Origin: Macrococcoides canis
Lineage (GTDB): Bacteria > Bacillota > Bacilli > Staphylococcales > Staphylococcaceae
Length of the DNA: 64,000 nucleotides
Reading direction: 5' to 3'
NCBI RefSeq assembly: GCF_002119805.1
Contig: NZ_CP021059.1
Coordinates: 1,984,001-2,048,000, forward strand
The notes below the pieces were generated by a model, which saw only the letters and a program-made list of their open reading frames with translations, was not told the DNA's origin and ran no database searches. A program made the translations under genes and the position numbers. Each line of letters starts with the position of its first letter. Within the stretch, counting starts at the first letter, position 1. Below are positions 1-7,899 of this stretch, piece by piece.

Positions 1-317
1 TCCATGTTAACAATCTCTGATTTAGAAATTCTTGTGAAATTCGAGCTAATTATTTCTTCAAGCTGGTAAAGTCTCTGTTCCATTTTTAATACTTTAGTGT
101 TTGTAACTGCTAAGACTTGATTGTTCTCAACAATAAACCGGGCGACAGTTTCTAAGGCTATAGGATAAATATGATCTTCATGCTTTCCTGTTAACCGTGG
201 ATTATTAAAACGTTTCTCTGTGTCTTTCAGGAAATCTGAAAGCACTGGTGTTACTTGTTTTGCTGAAATCATAATTTTTTCTTCAGCATGTGCGTCGATG
301 TTTAATTCGATTTTCAT
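1..317 (-). CDS. LytTR-domain DNA-binding protein (partial, C-terminus cut by window edge)
   Basis: The ATG at 317 follows a strong GGGAGTGGGG ribosome site, and the frame stays open to base 1. The 105 visible residues start MKIELNIDAHAEEKI and later read VLAVTNTKVLKMEQRLYQLE, then ISSNFTRISKSEIVNM. That is the layout of a LytTR DNA-binding domain, with the typical phrase 'F.RISKS.IVN'. LytTR proteins bind imperfect direct repeats and regulate transcription. Small stand-alone versions often pair with a membrane protein (DUF3021) as an autoregulatory unit, but any partner would lie outside the window. No receiver domain is visible, so this looks like a stand-alone LytTR regulator rather than AgrA/LytR. 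Confidence 0.8.
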   Translation of the reverse strand, partial: MKIELNIDAHAEEKIMISAKQVTPVLSDFLKDTEKRFNNPRLTGKHEDHIYPIALETVARFIVENNQVLAVTNTKVLKMEQRLYQLEEIISSNFTRISKSEIVNM

Positions 318-427
318 AACCCCACTCCCTTTCCACACTTTTATTAAATCATGTCTGATGTAGATTGGATATAGTATTTGACTATGTGGTTGTTATACAG
401 TAGTAAGCGGCTGGAAATGCAACGTAA

Positions 428-465
428 AAAGCGATTCAGAAGTATGAATCCTTCTGAATCGCTTT
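428..465 (-). terminator. bidirectional hairpin terminator below histidine kinase gene
   Basis: Perfect 15-bp inverted repeat (arms 428-442 and 451-465, 8-nt loop) just past the kinase stop. The outer A/T bases give U-runs on both strands. Confidence 0.8.
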
Positions 466-467
466 AC

Positions 468-1358
468 TTATCCTTCAAACACGAGCTTCATCTTAAATGC
501 TTGGTCGTCCACTTCAATTTGTGCCGTGCCGTCCTGCAGTTCCATCAGTTTCTTTACGATATATAGCCCTAGTCCGTTATGTGTCCCTTGTCTGCTCGAA
601 TCTCCCATTACAGAACGTTCGAATAGTCTAGCTGGATTCGTTACTTTCTCTTTCGTGTCATTTTCAATCGTTACAATCAGCTTGTCCCTAGATTGCTCAT
701 AGTGTATGTGGATGTAGCGTTCCGCAAATCTGAGGGCATTGATAACAACGTTGTTAATAATACGGAGGGTTGCTTGTTTATCAATATAGATTTCGTGCGT
801 TGTTTCTGTAATTTGTATGTCGAGTTCTTTATGTTCTATTTCTTTGAAGTAGAGCAGCAGGACATCATTGATAATGCTATTAATCTCAATATATTCACGT
901 TCTAACTTAATACTTTCAGACTCTATTAACGATACATCATAGAATGTATTGATACGTTCTATCAGATCATCTACTTTACGTTCCATTATCGTTAAGTAAT
1001 GCGTGCGCTCCGCTTCAGTCAATGTCTCCTTCTGTATCACTTCCATATATCCACGAAGTGATGTCAGTGGTGTCCTAAGGTCATGTGAAACGTTCGCCCA
1101 CTCTTCTTTTTGAGCCTGCAGATCCTTCTGATAGCGTACACGTTCTGATATTTGTTTATCAATCAGTCCGTTAATACTATCTGTTACGTCGTTCACTCTT
1201 TTTAAATGTGTCTCTGTGCGGATACGTTCGTTTGTATGTGCTCGATTCCTTACTTCCGTTAACTGTCGTGCAATGCGCTTCAGGTCATAATGGTACATCG
1301 CATTCAATGCTACGGATGCGATACATACAAGCGTTATAATAATGAATGCGATGGCCAT
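468..1358 (-). CDS. sensor histidine kinase of an ABC-linked two-component system
   Basis: 296 residues. One N-terminal membrane segment (about 2-22) is followed by a cytoplasmic linker and a HisKA domain with the H-box SHDLRTPL (His92). The HATPase_c domain shows an N-box (NNVVINALRFAE) and a GLGLYIV G-box. There is almost no extracellular sensor, as in the intramembrane-sensing or short-input kinases tied to peptide-antibiotic ABC transporters. It is the last gene of a four-gene minus-strand operon (regulator, ATPase, permease, kinase) and starts 14 bp after the permease stop with an AGAGGGG ribosome site. Its likely partner is the response regulator at 3115-3774. The ligand is unknown; a cell-envelope antimicrobial is a family-based inference. 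Confidence 0.85.
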   Translation of the reverse strand: MAIAFIIITLVCIASVALNAMYHYDLKRIARQLTEVRNRAHTNERIRTETHLKRVNDVTDSINGLIDKQISERVRYQKDLQAQKEEWANVSHDLRTPLTSLRGYMEVIQKETLTEAERTHYLTIMERKVDDLIERINTFYDVSLIESESIKLEREYIEINSIINDVLLLYFKEIEHKELDIQITETTHEIYIDKQATLRIINNVVINALRFAERYIHIHYEQSRDKLIVTIENDTKEKVTNPARLFERSVMGDSSRQGTHNGLGLYIVKKLMELQDGTAQIEVDDQAFKMKLVFEG

Positions 1359-1372
1359 AATTCCCCTCTTTT

Positions 1373-2122
1373 CTAGAAGTCTCTTTTCTTAAAATAAAAA
1401 TATCCAATCAATAGACTTATCACCGTAATGATAACACCTGATATCCAGAAGTCAGCGCTTAACTTCACTGTTTCATCCATATATTCTGCAAGTACACGGT
1501 CTGCTAATACTTTCGGGCTGTATTCGTATAATACAGTAAATACTGAATTAATGCTTTTTAATAAATATGCAATCGTTGATAAATTCAGTAGTACAAATAC
1601 GAGGATAAATCCTGACATATATTCTTTTAGTGAAGACATGTTCAGTGCGTGACCGAATGTAAATCCTGCGAGTAGAATTGGTGCAAAATTAATTAATGCC
1701 TTTAAGAATTCCGATGTTGCTGTTTTATTTTCAGGCATCAAAAGGTGCGCTGCCACGACCATAACTGCTGTACTGATCAGGCAGATGAATACGAAGAATA
1801 GTAAGGAGACGATGTATTTCCCGAAATATATCGTCTGTTTTTCGATGCCAAATGCAATCGATTGTTTCATAATCTGCTTCGATTCTTTGTTTGTCAGTAA
1901 TAAGTTAATAATGACACCTATCATAATAATCAGCAGCCACATTCCAAACACATTATTATAGTAGAAATCTGCTCTATAATACGGGAAGTACTTCCCATTA
2001 TGTCCAAAATAGTAAAGTGTCAGTGCGGCAAGTATCAGCAGCGTAATACAGATTGCATAAGTGATATAGATACCTTTTGTCTTAAGTATCTTGTACGTCT
2101 CACTTCTCATATAGTTCATCAT
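1373..2122 (-). CDS. ABC-2 type transporter permease
   Basis: 249 residues with six predicted membrane helices. It begins MMNYMRSETYKILKTKG, the usual cytoplasmic N-terminus of ABC-2 permeases of the lantibiotic-immunity/bacitracin type. The start ATG overlaps the ATPase stop by 4 bp (ATGA), so the two are translationally coupled and should form one exporter. No large extracellular loop of the BceB kind is present, so it is closer to the small EpiE/EpiG or YcbO-like permeases. Substrate unknown. Confidence 0.8.
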   Translation of the reverse strand: MMNYMRSETYKILKTKGIYITYAICITLLILAALTLYYFGHNGKYFPYYRADFYYNNVFGMWLLIIMIGVIINLLLTNKESKQIMKQSIAFGIEKQTIYFGKYIVSLLFFVFICLISTAVMVVAAHLLMPENKTATSEFLKALINFAPILLAGFTFGHALNMSSLKEYMSGFILVFVLLNLSTIAYLLKSINSVFTVLYEYSPKVLADRVLAEYMDETVKLSADFWISGVIITVISLLIGYFYFKKRDF

Positions 2123-3027
2123 GGCGTCACCTCTAAGCTCAGGAAGTAATCTTCCAGACTATTGGTCTCGGTCATGATTTCTTTCACATCGATATCATGC
2201 TGCATCAATATTCTGTTAATCTGTGCTGCATCTTCTACATGATTATCCAGTTTTAATGTATTATCTGGCAGTACTGTATACTTTATGTCCGCGAAGCTTT
2301 CTTCTAATACACGTGCTGCGCGTGATGGATGATCGACTATTAGTTTCAGTGACTTACGGTTTCTATTATGCAGTTCTTCTCTCGTGATATCCTCAATGAC
2401 CTGACCTTTATCGATAAAGAGGAAACGCGTTGCGACGAGCTGCAATTCTGACAAGATATGGCTTGATATTAAAATCGTGATGTCTTGTTCTTTGTTTAGC
2501 TTGAGCAGTAATTTACGAATATCTGAAATCCCCTCAGCATCTAATCCATTTGTCGGTTCATCGAGTACAAGGCAGTCTGGACCTGTCATTAACGTAAGTG
2601 CCAAGGCAAGTCTTTGTTTCATCCCCATGGAATATTCCTTAAAGCGTGTCGCAGGATACTTTGCGAGGTCCACCGCTTCAATCGCGCGTTGAACCGCATC
2701 TTTACTGCTGATACCGCGTTGCAATCTAAAGTAATTTAAATTCTCATAAGCTGTTAAGTCTGCGAAGAATTCCGGACTTTCAATCATAAACCCCATACGT
2801 TTACGTGCACGATTGGACTCTTGAGCTGCATAATCAAAGAATGCCATCTCTCCACCGGACGGCTGTAACTGCCCTGCCAGCAGGTTGAAGAAAGTCGATT
2901 TCCCTGCACCGTTCTTACCGATAATCGCACAGATTTCACCTTTGAACAACTGGAAATCAAGTGGTTTTAAACCTTTATTCGTCTTAAATGTCTTCTCGAG
3001 CTGATGTGTTCTGATGATAGCTTCCAT
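2119..3027 (-). CDS. ABC transporter ATP-binding protein
   Basis: 302 residues. Walker A GKNGAGKST (37-45), signature YSMGMKQ (132-138), Walker B LVLDEP (153-158) and an SSHILSEL switch His follow in order. A C-terminal extension of about 90 residues is typical of bacitracin or lantibiotic-export ATPases. It powers the permease encoded directly downstream, with a 4-bp overlap. It is separated from the regulator gene by 87 bp that may hold an extra promoter. Probable role: removal of membrane-active peptides, by family inference. Confidence 0.88.
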   Translation of the reverse strand: MEAIIRTHQLEKTFKTNKGLKPLDFQLFKGEICAIIGKNGAGKSTFFNLLAGQLQPSGGEMAFFDYAAQESNRARKRMGFMIESPEFFADLTAYENLNYFRLQRGISSKDAVQRAIEAVDLAKYPATRFKEYSMGMKQRLALALTLMTGPDCLVLDEPTNGLDAEGISDIRKLLLKLNKEQDITILISSHILSELQLVATRFLFIDKGQVIEDITREELHNRNRKSLKLIVDHPSRAARVLEESFADIKYTVLPDNTLKLDNHVEDAAQINRILMQHDIDVKEIMTETNSLEDYFLSLEVTP

Positions 3028-3114
3028 AATACCCTCCTTAAAGATTGATTAATATCATTGTAATGAAACGACTTTTAAAATCCTTTAAGAAAAGTTTAAA
3101 GAAATCATAAAGAT

Positions 3115-3774
3115 TTAAACGAGCATGAATCCAATCCCCCACACCGTCTTAATGTAAGGGTCCTCAGTAATCTGACTGAATTTCTTCCGTATATTCGACA
3201 CATGCACACTGACGGTATTATCATCACCAACATACGTCCCATTCCCGAGTGCGTTGAATATCTTCTGCTTTGATAACGGCACTTCCGGATGCTTCATTAA
3301 TACGGTCAATATATCAAACTCAGAATTCGTAAGCTGAATAGCTTTATCATTTAAAGTCACTTCACGTTTCTCCGTGTCCAGCTTTAATGCTCTATGTGTG
3401 AGCACACTGCTGCCTTTCACAACACTCCGAAGCTGCACGATAACTCGCGCCAGCACCTCCTCCTGATAGAAAGGCTTAGTAATATAATCATCCGCACCAA
3501 GTGTCAGCAAGTTCACCTTATGTTCAAGTTCATGCTTAGCCGTAATAATAATCACTTTCGTATTTGTATGACGCTTTATCTCGCCCAGCAACGTCTCACC
3601 ATTCATATAAGGCATCATGAGATCCAGTAAGATCAGATCAAACGACTGTTCCTTAATATATGTATAACCTTCCTTACCATCATGTGCTACTGTCACATCA
3701 TAATGATTCCTTAAAGTAAGCGCTAATAAATCCGCAATATCTCTGTCATCCTCGATAATTAATATATGTGCCAT
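3115..3774 (-). CDS. OmpR/PhoB-family response regulator
   Basis: 219 residues from the ATG at 3774, chosen because AAGGTGA precedes it; an upstream in-frame ATG at 3804 has no ribosome site. The receiver domain has the acidic pair ED (8-9), phospho-acceptor Asp51 in LILLDLMMP, conserved Thr in IITAK and Lys in ITKPF. A winged-helix output domain ends in the typical VSNIRKKF...TVWGIGFML. It heads the operon with the ABC exporter and kinase and probably controls that operon. Confidence 0.88.
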   Translation of the reverse strand: MAHILIIEDDRDIADLLALTLRNHYDVTVAHDGKEGYTYIKEQSFDLILLDLMMPYMNGETLLGEIKRHTNTKVIIITAKHELEHKVNLLTLGADDYITKPFYQEEVLARVIVQLRSVVKGSSVLTHRALKLDTEKREVTLNDKAIQLTNSEFDILTVLMKHPEVPLSKQKIFNALGNGTYVGDDNTVSVHVSNIRKKFSQITEDPYIKTVWGIGFMLV

Positions 3775-3843
3775 GACTTCACCTTTTAAGTAAGTTTTAC
3801 TCATAGTTTACCATCAAAAACGATGATGCAAATAAAAAACTCC

Positions 3844-3859
3844 ACTTGTATTTACAAGT
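3844..3859. promoter_or_regulatory. palindrome overlapping the aquaporin promoter
   Basis: ACTTGTA-TT-TACAAGT, a perfect 7-bp inverted repeat. It overlaps a candidate -35 (TTGTAT, 3847-3852) that is followed 16 bp later by TATGAT (3869-3874). It looks like an operator; the regulator is unknown. The spacing resembles GntR-family sites, which is inference only. Confidence 0.5.
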
Positions 3860-3901
3860 TATTTGATATATGATGGACAAATCAGCTTTAGGAGGCAAAC
3901 A

Positions 3902-4567
3902 ATGAAAAAGTATTTATCAGAACTATTAGGAACATTTGTATTAGTATTCTTCGGAACAGGGACTGCTGTTATGGCATCACTTACTCCAGACAACAACGTC
4001 GGTATATTCGGCATCGCATTCGCATTCGGTTTAACTGTAATTGCAGCAGCATATGCAATCGGAGATATCTCAGGCGGACATTTAAATCCAGCAATCTCGT
4101 TTGCGATGTTTTTAGATAAAAGATTATCATTCAAAGACTTTGCAATCTATTCAGTCTTCCAGACAATCGGCGCATTACTTGCAACAACATTAATCTGGGC
4201 GATTCTTAAATCATTCAAAACTGAGATTCCATTCTCTTATGGTGCAAACGCGCCTGGCGATTTAACACTATGGGGTGCTTTCTTAGTAGAAGTTATCCTT
4301 ACGTTTGTATTCGTATTCGTCGTATTATCAGTGACGAAAACGAAATTTATCGCACCAAGCTTAGCAGTACTTGTAATCGGATTTACATTAACAATGGTCC
4401 ACTTAATCGGAATTCCGTTAACTGGAACATCAGTAAACCCAGCAAGAAGTATCGCACCAGCATTATTCACTGGCGGCGAAGCATTATCAACATTATGGAT
4501 CTTCATCGTAGCTCCATTAGTAGGTGCAGCAGTAGCAGCAGTGACGCATAACTACTTAGAATCATAA
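3902..4567 (+). CDS. aquaporin (MIP family water channel)
   Basis: 221 residues from the ATG that follows AGGAGG at 3890-3895. Six membrane helices and the two half-helix NPA motifs are present: NPA at 62-64 and NPAR at 179-182. Helix 5 carries His167 and the second NPA is followed by Arg182 and SIAPAL. That His/Arg selectivity filter is that of AqpZ-type water channels, not of glycerol facilitators, which have NPARD and no His. It stands alone between a divergent regulator operon and its own terminator. Role: rapid water flux during osmotic change. Confidence 0.88.
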   Translation: MKKYLSELLGTFVLVFFGTGTAVMASLTPDNNVGIFGIAFAFGLTVIAAAYAIGDISGGHLNPAISFAMFLDKRLSFKDFAIYSVFQTIGALLATTLIWAILKSFKTEIPFSYGANAPGDLTLWGAFLVEVILTFVFVFVVLSVTKTKFIAPSLAVLVIGFTLTMVHLIGIPLTGTSVNPARSIAPALFTGGEALSTLWIFIVAPLVGAAVAAVTHNYLES

Positions 4568-4572
4568 AAATA

Positions 4573-4606
4573 ATCCAGTACACGTAAATGTGTGCTGGAT
4601 TTTTTT
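4573..4606 (+). terminator. aquaporin terminator
   Basis: 11-bp stem (4573-4583 / 4590-4600, one G-T pair) followed by six T. Confidence 0.9.
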
Positions 4607-4806
4607 ATGATGATACATTTATATGTTTCTGTTAAAGTGTCTCAACGATTAAACGCTTCTTTCTTCTTATAAGTTTTAGTCAAAAAATACAGTATGACTA
4701 AACGTTCGCTCTCATCAACGGCATCAATGACTTTTTCCTATTTTGACAAGTATATTAGTCAAATTAATAATTATATTTGTCGATTATTTTACTTTTAAAT
4801 AGTAAT

Positions 4807-4843
4807 GTGATATATTTGTATCATAAAGAGATAAATATATCAC
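4807..4843. promoter_or_regulatory. 11-bp inverted repeat in the leader of the small membrane/HTH operon
   Basis: GTGATATATTT (4807-4817) and its exact complement (4833-4843) flank 15 bp that contain a -10-like TATCAT. It lies directly upstream of the AGGAGTGAG ribosome site. Candidate operator for the HTH protein encoded in the same operon. Confidence 0.5.
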
Positions 4844-4856
4844 TAGGAGTGAGAAT

Positions 4857-5213
4857 ATGATATCCAATAAACATTGGATGGTAAGTTTACTCGGATTTTT
4901 AGGATTTATGGGATTTGATGAGCCATTATTCTTTTTGTTCTTTTTATTCTTTGGTGGTTTTAGGTATTACTGGTGGCAGAAAATTGGATCTGAAACTGAT
5001 GAACGTTTGCTGGAAAATAAAAATACAGCAGCGGCAAAAGCGTTTAAAATCACATTTATTATAAGTATCGTTACAACGATTCTTATCGGACTTTTCATCA
5101 ATGATTCATTACTACTCTATAAAATACAGCTTGCTATCTTATCATTGTCCTTTGCAATCGGGATTAATTTATGGGCATATTATACGTATCAATTGGAATT
5201 TGGAGAAGAATAA
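4857..5213 (+). CDS. DUF3796-like small membrane protein
   Basis: 118 residues with four hydrophobic segments. The N-terminal part reads [19 protein letters not shown] then [12 protein letters not shown], the pattern of the DUF3796 family, whose function is unknown. It starts after AGGAGTGAG. Its stop overlaps the next start by one base (TAATG), so it is coupled to an XRE-type regulator. DUF3796 genes are regularly found beside such small HTH genes, which supports a conserved two- or three-gene unit. Confidence 0.7.
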   Translation: MISNKHWMVSLLGFLGFMGFDEPLFFLFFLFFGGFRYYWWQKIGSETDERLLENKNTAAAKAFKITFIISIVTTILIGLFINDSLLLYKIQLAILSLSFAIGINLWAYYTYQLEFGEE

Positions 5214-5431
5214 TGTCTGTTAAATTTACAACACATATAAAAAAATATCGGCTAATGAATGAGATGACACAAGAAGAACTTGCAGCACGCGTTAACGTTA
5301 GACGTGAAACGATTATGAGATTAGAAAATGCAAAGTACAATCCATCACTTGAGCTTGCAATGCGAATTGCATATGTTCTCGATACTTCTATTTACAATCT
5401 ATTTGAATTTAATTTTGAAGGAGACGATTAA
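5213..5431 (+). CDS. small Cro/C1-type (XRE) transcriptional regulator
   Basis: 72 residues from the ATG that overlaps the previous stop. It is a single HTH_3 domain: [42 protein letters not shown], followed by [11 protein letters not shown]. It belongs to the YozG/YgzD-like small regulators that travel with DUF3796 or other small membrane proteins. Probably represses its own operon through the inverted repeat at 4807-4843 (inference). Confidence 0.85.
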   Translation: MSVKFTTHIKKYRLMNEMTQEELAARVNVRRETIMRLENAKYNPSLELAMRIAYVLDTSIYNLFEFNFEGDD

Positions 5432-5432
5432 G

Positions 5433-5597
5433 ATGATGCGCGGAATTAGTTTAATCATTATGGGGTTGATATGGTTAATTATCGGATTAGTTCAATGGAC
5501 GCCTGAAGACAATACATTCACAATTCTTTATGGTGCAATCGGTGTTGTGTTCTTGTTATTTGGCATAAAAGGTATCAGGAAAAGTAAAAATGCCTGA
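5433..5597 (+). CDS. 54-residue two-helix membrane protein
   Basis: ATG at 5433 (a second ATG follows at once) with a GAAGGAG ribosome site inside the end of the HTH gene. The sequence has two hydrophobic segments (residues 5-20 and 29-45) around a short polar loop QWTPEDN and a basic tail GIRKSKNA. It is the third gene of the operon, 1 bp past the HTH stop. Function unknown; not recognised. Confidence 0.7.
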   Translation: MMRGISLIIMGLIWLIIGLVQWTPEDNTFTILYGAIGVVFLLFGIKGIRKSKNA

Positions 5598-5609
5598 GGA
5601 TGAATTATT

Positions 5610-5639
5610 AAAACCACATGACGCGGGTCATGTGGTTTT
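5610..5639. terminator. bidirectional terminator
   Basis: Perfect 13-bp stem (5610-5622 / 5627-5639, loop GCGG) with A/T ends. It serves the operon ending at 5597 and the convergent gene ending at 5628. Confidence 0.9.
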
Positions 5640-5894
5640 CTTGTTATCAAAGTTTCTATATTCATAAAGCGCGAGCAATGAGATAGCAGCAAGTGCGATC
5701 GGGATTAGGCTGACGTAGCTGAAGAATATATTGTTATGCTCTAATAAGTGATTTAATCCATCTGCTCCATATTTAAAATCTACAATTTCGTTTACCAACC
5801 CTATTATAAACTGTAAGATCGTCATTGTTGAAATTACAATGATGTTGATAAACAATGCTGCTAATGAGATGACTAAATAGTTGTTTTTTGTCAT
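5628..5894 (-). CDS. small membrane protein of unknown function
   Basis: 88 residues with two hydrophobic segments (about 7-35 and 58-77) separated by a polar stretch. It ends in a short charged tail. The start ATG overlaps the stop of the upstream zinc-ribbon gene (ATGA), so they are translationally coupled. The convergent terminator hairpin overlaps its stop codon. Not recognised. Confidence 0.65.
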   Translation of the reverse strand: MTKNNYLVISLAALFINIIVISTMTILQFIIGLVNEIVDFKYGADGLNHLLEHNNIFFSYVSLIPIALAAISLLALYEYRNFDNKKTT

Positions 5895-6244
5895 CGTCTT
5901 CTCCCCTTCTGTCTATTTTCCATCTCTCTAAACTGTTCTTCCAGCAATCCATCTTTCTCTGGAACGAGTTTCAGCGTAAGCGGGAACAGTATGATAACTA
6001 ATACAATGGCTACTATCATAAATACGATTAGTGCTGGTATTGATAATTTAAATAACGGTGCCAGTAGTATAATGATAAGTTCTACTAATAGTAGGAACCC
6101 ATATGATTTTGCCGTACTTTTATTAGAGATGTATTGTTTACTCCCACAATTAGGGCACGTGACTTCATTATTCATAGACGGTTTCCATGTAGCATTCATA
6201 CGTTCCTGAAAACTAAATTTATGATTGCAATGTACGCAGTTCAT
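5891..6244 (-). CDS. CXXC-20-CXXC (TIGR04104-type) zinc-ribbon membrane protein
   Basis: 117 residues. The N-terminus has CVHC (3-6) and CPNC (30-33), two CxxC pairs spaced as in the TIGR04104 family of Firmicutes. Two membrane helices (about 50-70 and 72-92) and a basic tail ENRQKGRRR follow. The Cys pairs probably bind zinc in the cytoplasm. Function unknown in the family. Coupled to the small membrane gene downstream. Confidence 0.75.
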   Translation of the reverse strand: MNCVHCNHKFSFQERMNATWKPSMNNEVTCPNCGSKQYISNKSTAKSYGFLLLVELIIILLAPLFKLSIPALIVFMIVAIVLVIILFPLTLKLVPEKDGLLEEQFREMENRQKGRRR

Positions 6245-6265
6245 CTGAATCCCTCCTATTTAAAT

Positions 6266-7015
6266 TTATCTGCCACTTGTTAAACTATGTATACACATTA
6301 TTACAAGACCAAGCTTACCCTTATTAGTCTCAAGACTATTCATAATTTCATAAGTATTCATCGTTAACTCTTGAAATACTTTTGAGTTCTCTAAAGGGAC
6401 GTTTTTTTCACTTAGTCTAAAAACTTCTTCTAGATATAAATCATTTGTTAATACCTCTGACTTAACTAGGAAATTGTTATTATTAAAATTGATTTCATAT
6501 ACATAACTAAATGCTGATTTAAATATCTTTTGATTGATTTCAGCAATTTTTTCATCAAATTTATATATCAATATTCTAGGTTGTATCAATCCTTCAACCT
6601 TTATCAAACAAACTTCTTCTCCATTCGCATCTACTAATTCATAAGCTCCTGGAACCAAAATCTTATTCCCTAATAAAATACTTATAATAGCACCGTTACA
6701 TCGTTTAAATCTTCCAAGAAATTTACCCTCTACACTATAAATCAACAATTGATTTTTTAAACCAACTTCACGTTGGATAACAAAGTTTTGATAATAATAT
6801 ATATTGTCGTGTACTATATTCTGAGAAGACTGTTTTGTATTTTTATACTTAATGTAATAAATCAAAGTAATTCCAACAAATAATAAACTAAAAATCAAAA
6901 ATGAGATGCTATCAATAATATCTTTTTTACTGAATGTGTAAATTGTAAAGAGAAACATAGAGGTGGTTAATATAATCAATATAACCATCATCTTTTTAAA
7001 TTGACGATTAATCAT
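6266..7015 (-). CDS. membrane-anchored protein of unknown function
   Basis: 249 residues from the ATG at 7015, chosen for the AGGTG site 6 nt upstream; a GTG three codons earlier overlaps that site. Two N-terminal membrane helices (about 8-25 and 34-55) are followed by a beta-rich soluble part with NQLLIYSVEGKFLGRFKR and GAYELVDANGEEVCLIKVE. The repeated short strands recall tubby-like/LURP-one (YxjI) beta barrels, but that is a weak resemblance. Low GC compared with its neighbours suggests an accessory gene. Confidence 0.6.
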   Translation of the reverse strand: MINRQFKKMMVILIILTTSMFLFTIYTFSKKDIIDSISFLIFSLLFVGITLIYYIKYKNTKQSSQNIVHDNIYYYQNFVIQREVGLKNQLLIYSVEGKFLGRFKRCNGAIISILLGNKILVPGAYELVDANGEEVCLIKVEGLIQPRILIYKFDEKIAEINQKIFKSAFSYVYEINFNNNNFLVKSEVLTNDLYLEEVFRLSEKNVPLENSKVFQELTMNTYEIMNSLETNKGKLGLVIMCIHSLTSGR

Positions 7016-7033
7016 AATAATCACCTACTCCCA

Positions 7034-7540
7034 CTATATCGATTTCATCATAATATAGTCGATCTGCTGTTCATCTCCCATATAAAACGAATGCTGATCA
7101 ATCTTGTTGAATCCTAGCTGCTCGTAAAATGCAATCGCATTGTTATTTTTCTCCCAGACGCCCAGCCATATACGCTCACGTGACAAGTGTCGAGCGACTT
7201 CTAGCGCTTTATCATATAACTGTTTGCCTAATCCTTTTTTCTGGAATTGTTTTAATATGTATATACGCTCAATCTCCAGGTTCTCACCTTCAAAGCTTTC
7301 CGTCTGTGCTTCATTGATGTTCAGCTTTAAATATCCCGCCAATGTATCTTCATAATAAATAAAATAGAAAAACGAATCTGGATTCTGTAGTTCAGCTAGT
7401 ACTTTCTCGTCTGTAAATGCATTTTTTAAGTATTCATCAATGTTTTCTTTTTTATTATCTGCTCTAAAGGTTTCATCAAATGTCTGATACGCAATCTCCT
7501 TTAATGCGCTCTTATCTTCTACTGTACATGCTCTAATCAT
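7034..7540 (-). CDS. GNAT N-acetyltransferase, PaiA-like
   Basis: 168 residues. The acetyl-CoA binding motif is IYILKQFQKKGLGKQLYDKALE (Q/RxxGxG/A type), followed by RIWLGVWEKNNNAIAFYEQLGF, a phrase typical of the PaiA spermidine/spermine acetyltransferase group. The family transfers acetyl groups to polyamines or other small amines. It stands alone with its own start region and no clear terminator. Substrate assignment is by resemblance only. Confidence 0.8.
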   Translation of the reverse strand: MIRACTVEDKSALKEIAYQTFDETFRADNKKENIDEYLKNAFTDEKVLAELQNPDSFFYFIYYEDTLAGYLKLNINEAQTESFEGENLEIERIYILKQFQKKGLGKQLYDKALEVARHLSRERIWLGVWEKNNNAIAFYEQLGFNKIDQHSFYMGDEQQIDYIMMKSI

Positions 7541-7612
7541 CCTATCACCTCAAACATTCAATTCTTTTTTATATTTTAACAAATTCTTCCTATATTAAGC
7601 TATAACTTTAAC

Positions 7613-7643
7613 AAAAAAAGACCAGAACGTAATGTTCTGATCT
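7613..7643 (-). terminator. intrinsic terminator of the tRNA-like gene
   Basis: 10-bp stem with one mismatch (7619-7628 / 7634-7643), then a U7 run on the minus strand. It begins only 7 nt after the tRNA-like 3' end. Confidence 0.88.
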
Positions 7644-7650
7644 CGGTATA

Positions 7651-7741
7651 CGGAGGGAGAAGGATTTGAACCAACGCAAGCTATAAAGCTTCTAACTGAT
7701 ATAAATATCAGTCCCCTTAAACCAGGCTTGGGTATCCCTCC
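7651..7741 (-). tRNA. tRNA-Ser-like RNA gene with abnormal anticodon loop (possible pseudo-tRNA)
   Basis: 91 nt. Acceptor GGAGGGA pairs fully with TCCCTCC and the discriminator is G. The D-arm has CCC/GGG with the GG of the D-loop, and a long variable arm (AAGC/GCTT) gives a class II, serine-type body. The anticodon stem ACTGA/TCAGT closes an 8-nt loop, TATTTATA, instead of 7 nt. The T-stem GTTGG/CCTTC has two T-T mismatches, though the loop TTCAAAT is normal. No CCA is encoded. It is either a decayed tRNA-Ser or a tRNA-like RNA kept for another purpose; a full promoter and terminator argue that it is transcribed. Confidence 0.75.
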
Positions 7742-7761
7742 AAAATTTCAACTATTTTTAT

Positions 7762-7790
7762 ATTATATTATAAATACACAAAGAATGCAA
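7762..7790 (-). promoter_or_regulatory. SigA-type promoter of the tRNA-like gene
   Basis: On the minus strand TTGCAT (7785-7790), a 17-bp spacer and TATAAT (7762-7767). The tRNA-like 5' end is about 20 bp downstream of the -10. Confidence 0.75.
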
Positions 7791-7899
7791 GTTGTATTAA
7801 TAAAAGTATTTATCTTTTCATTCATGTTATGACTTTTCATAACGAATGATTAATGATAACATGACGTTGTTGGAATAAAATTACAAAAGGAGCAGTGTT

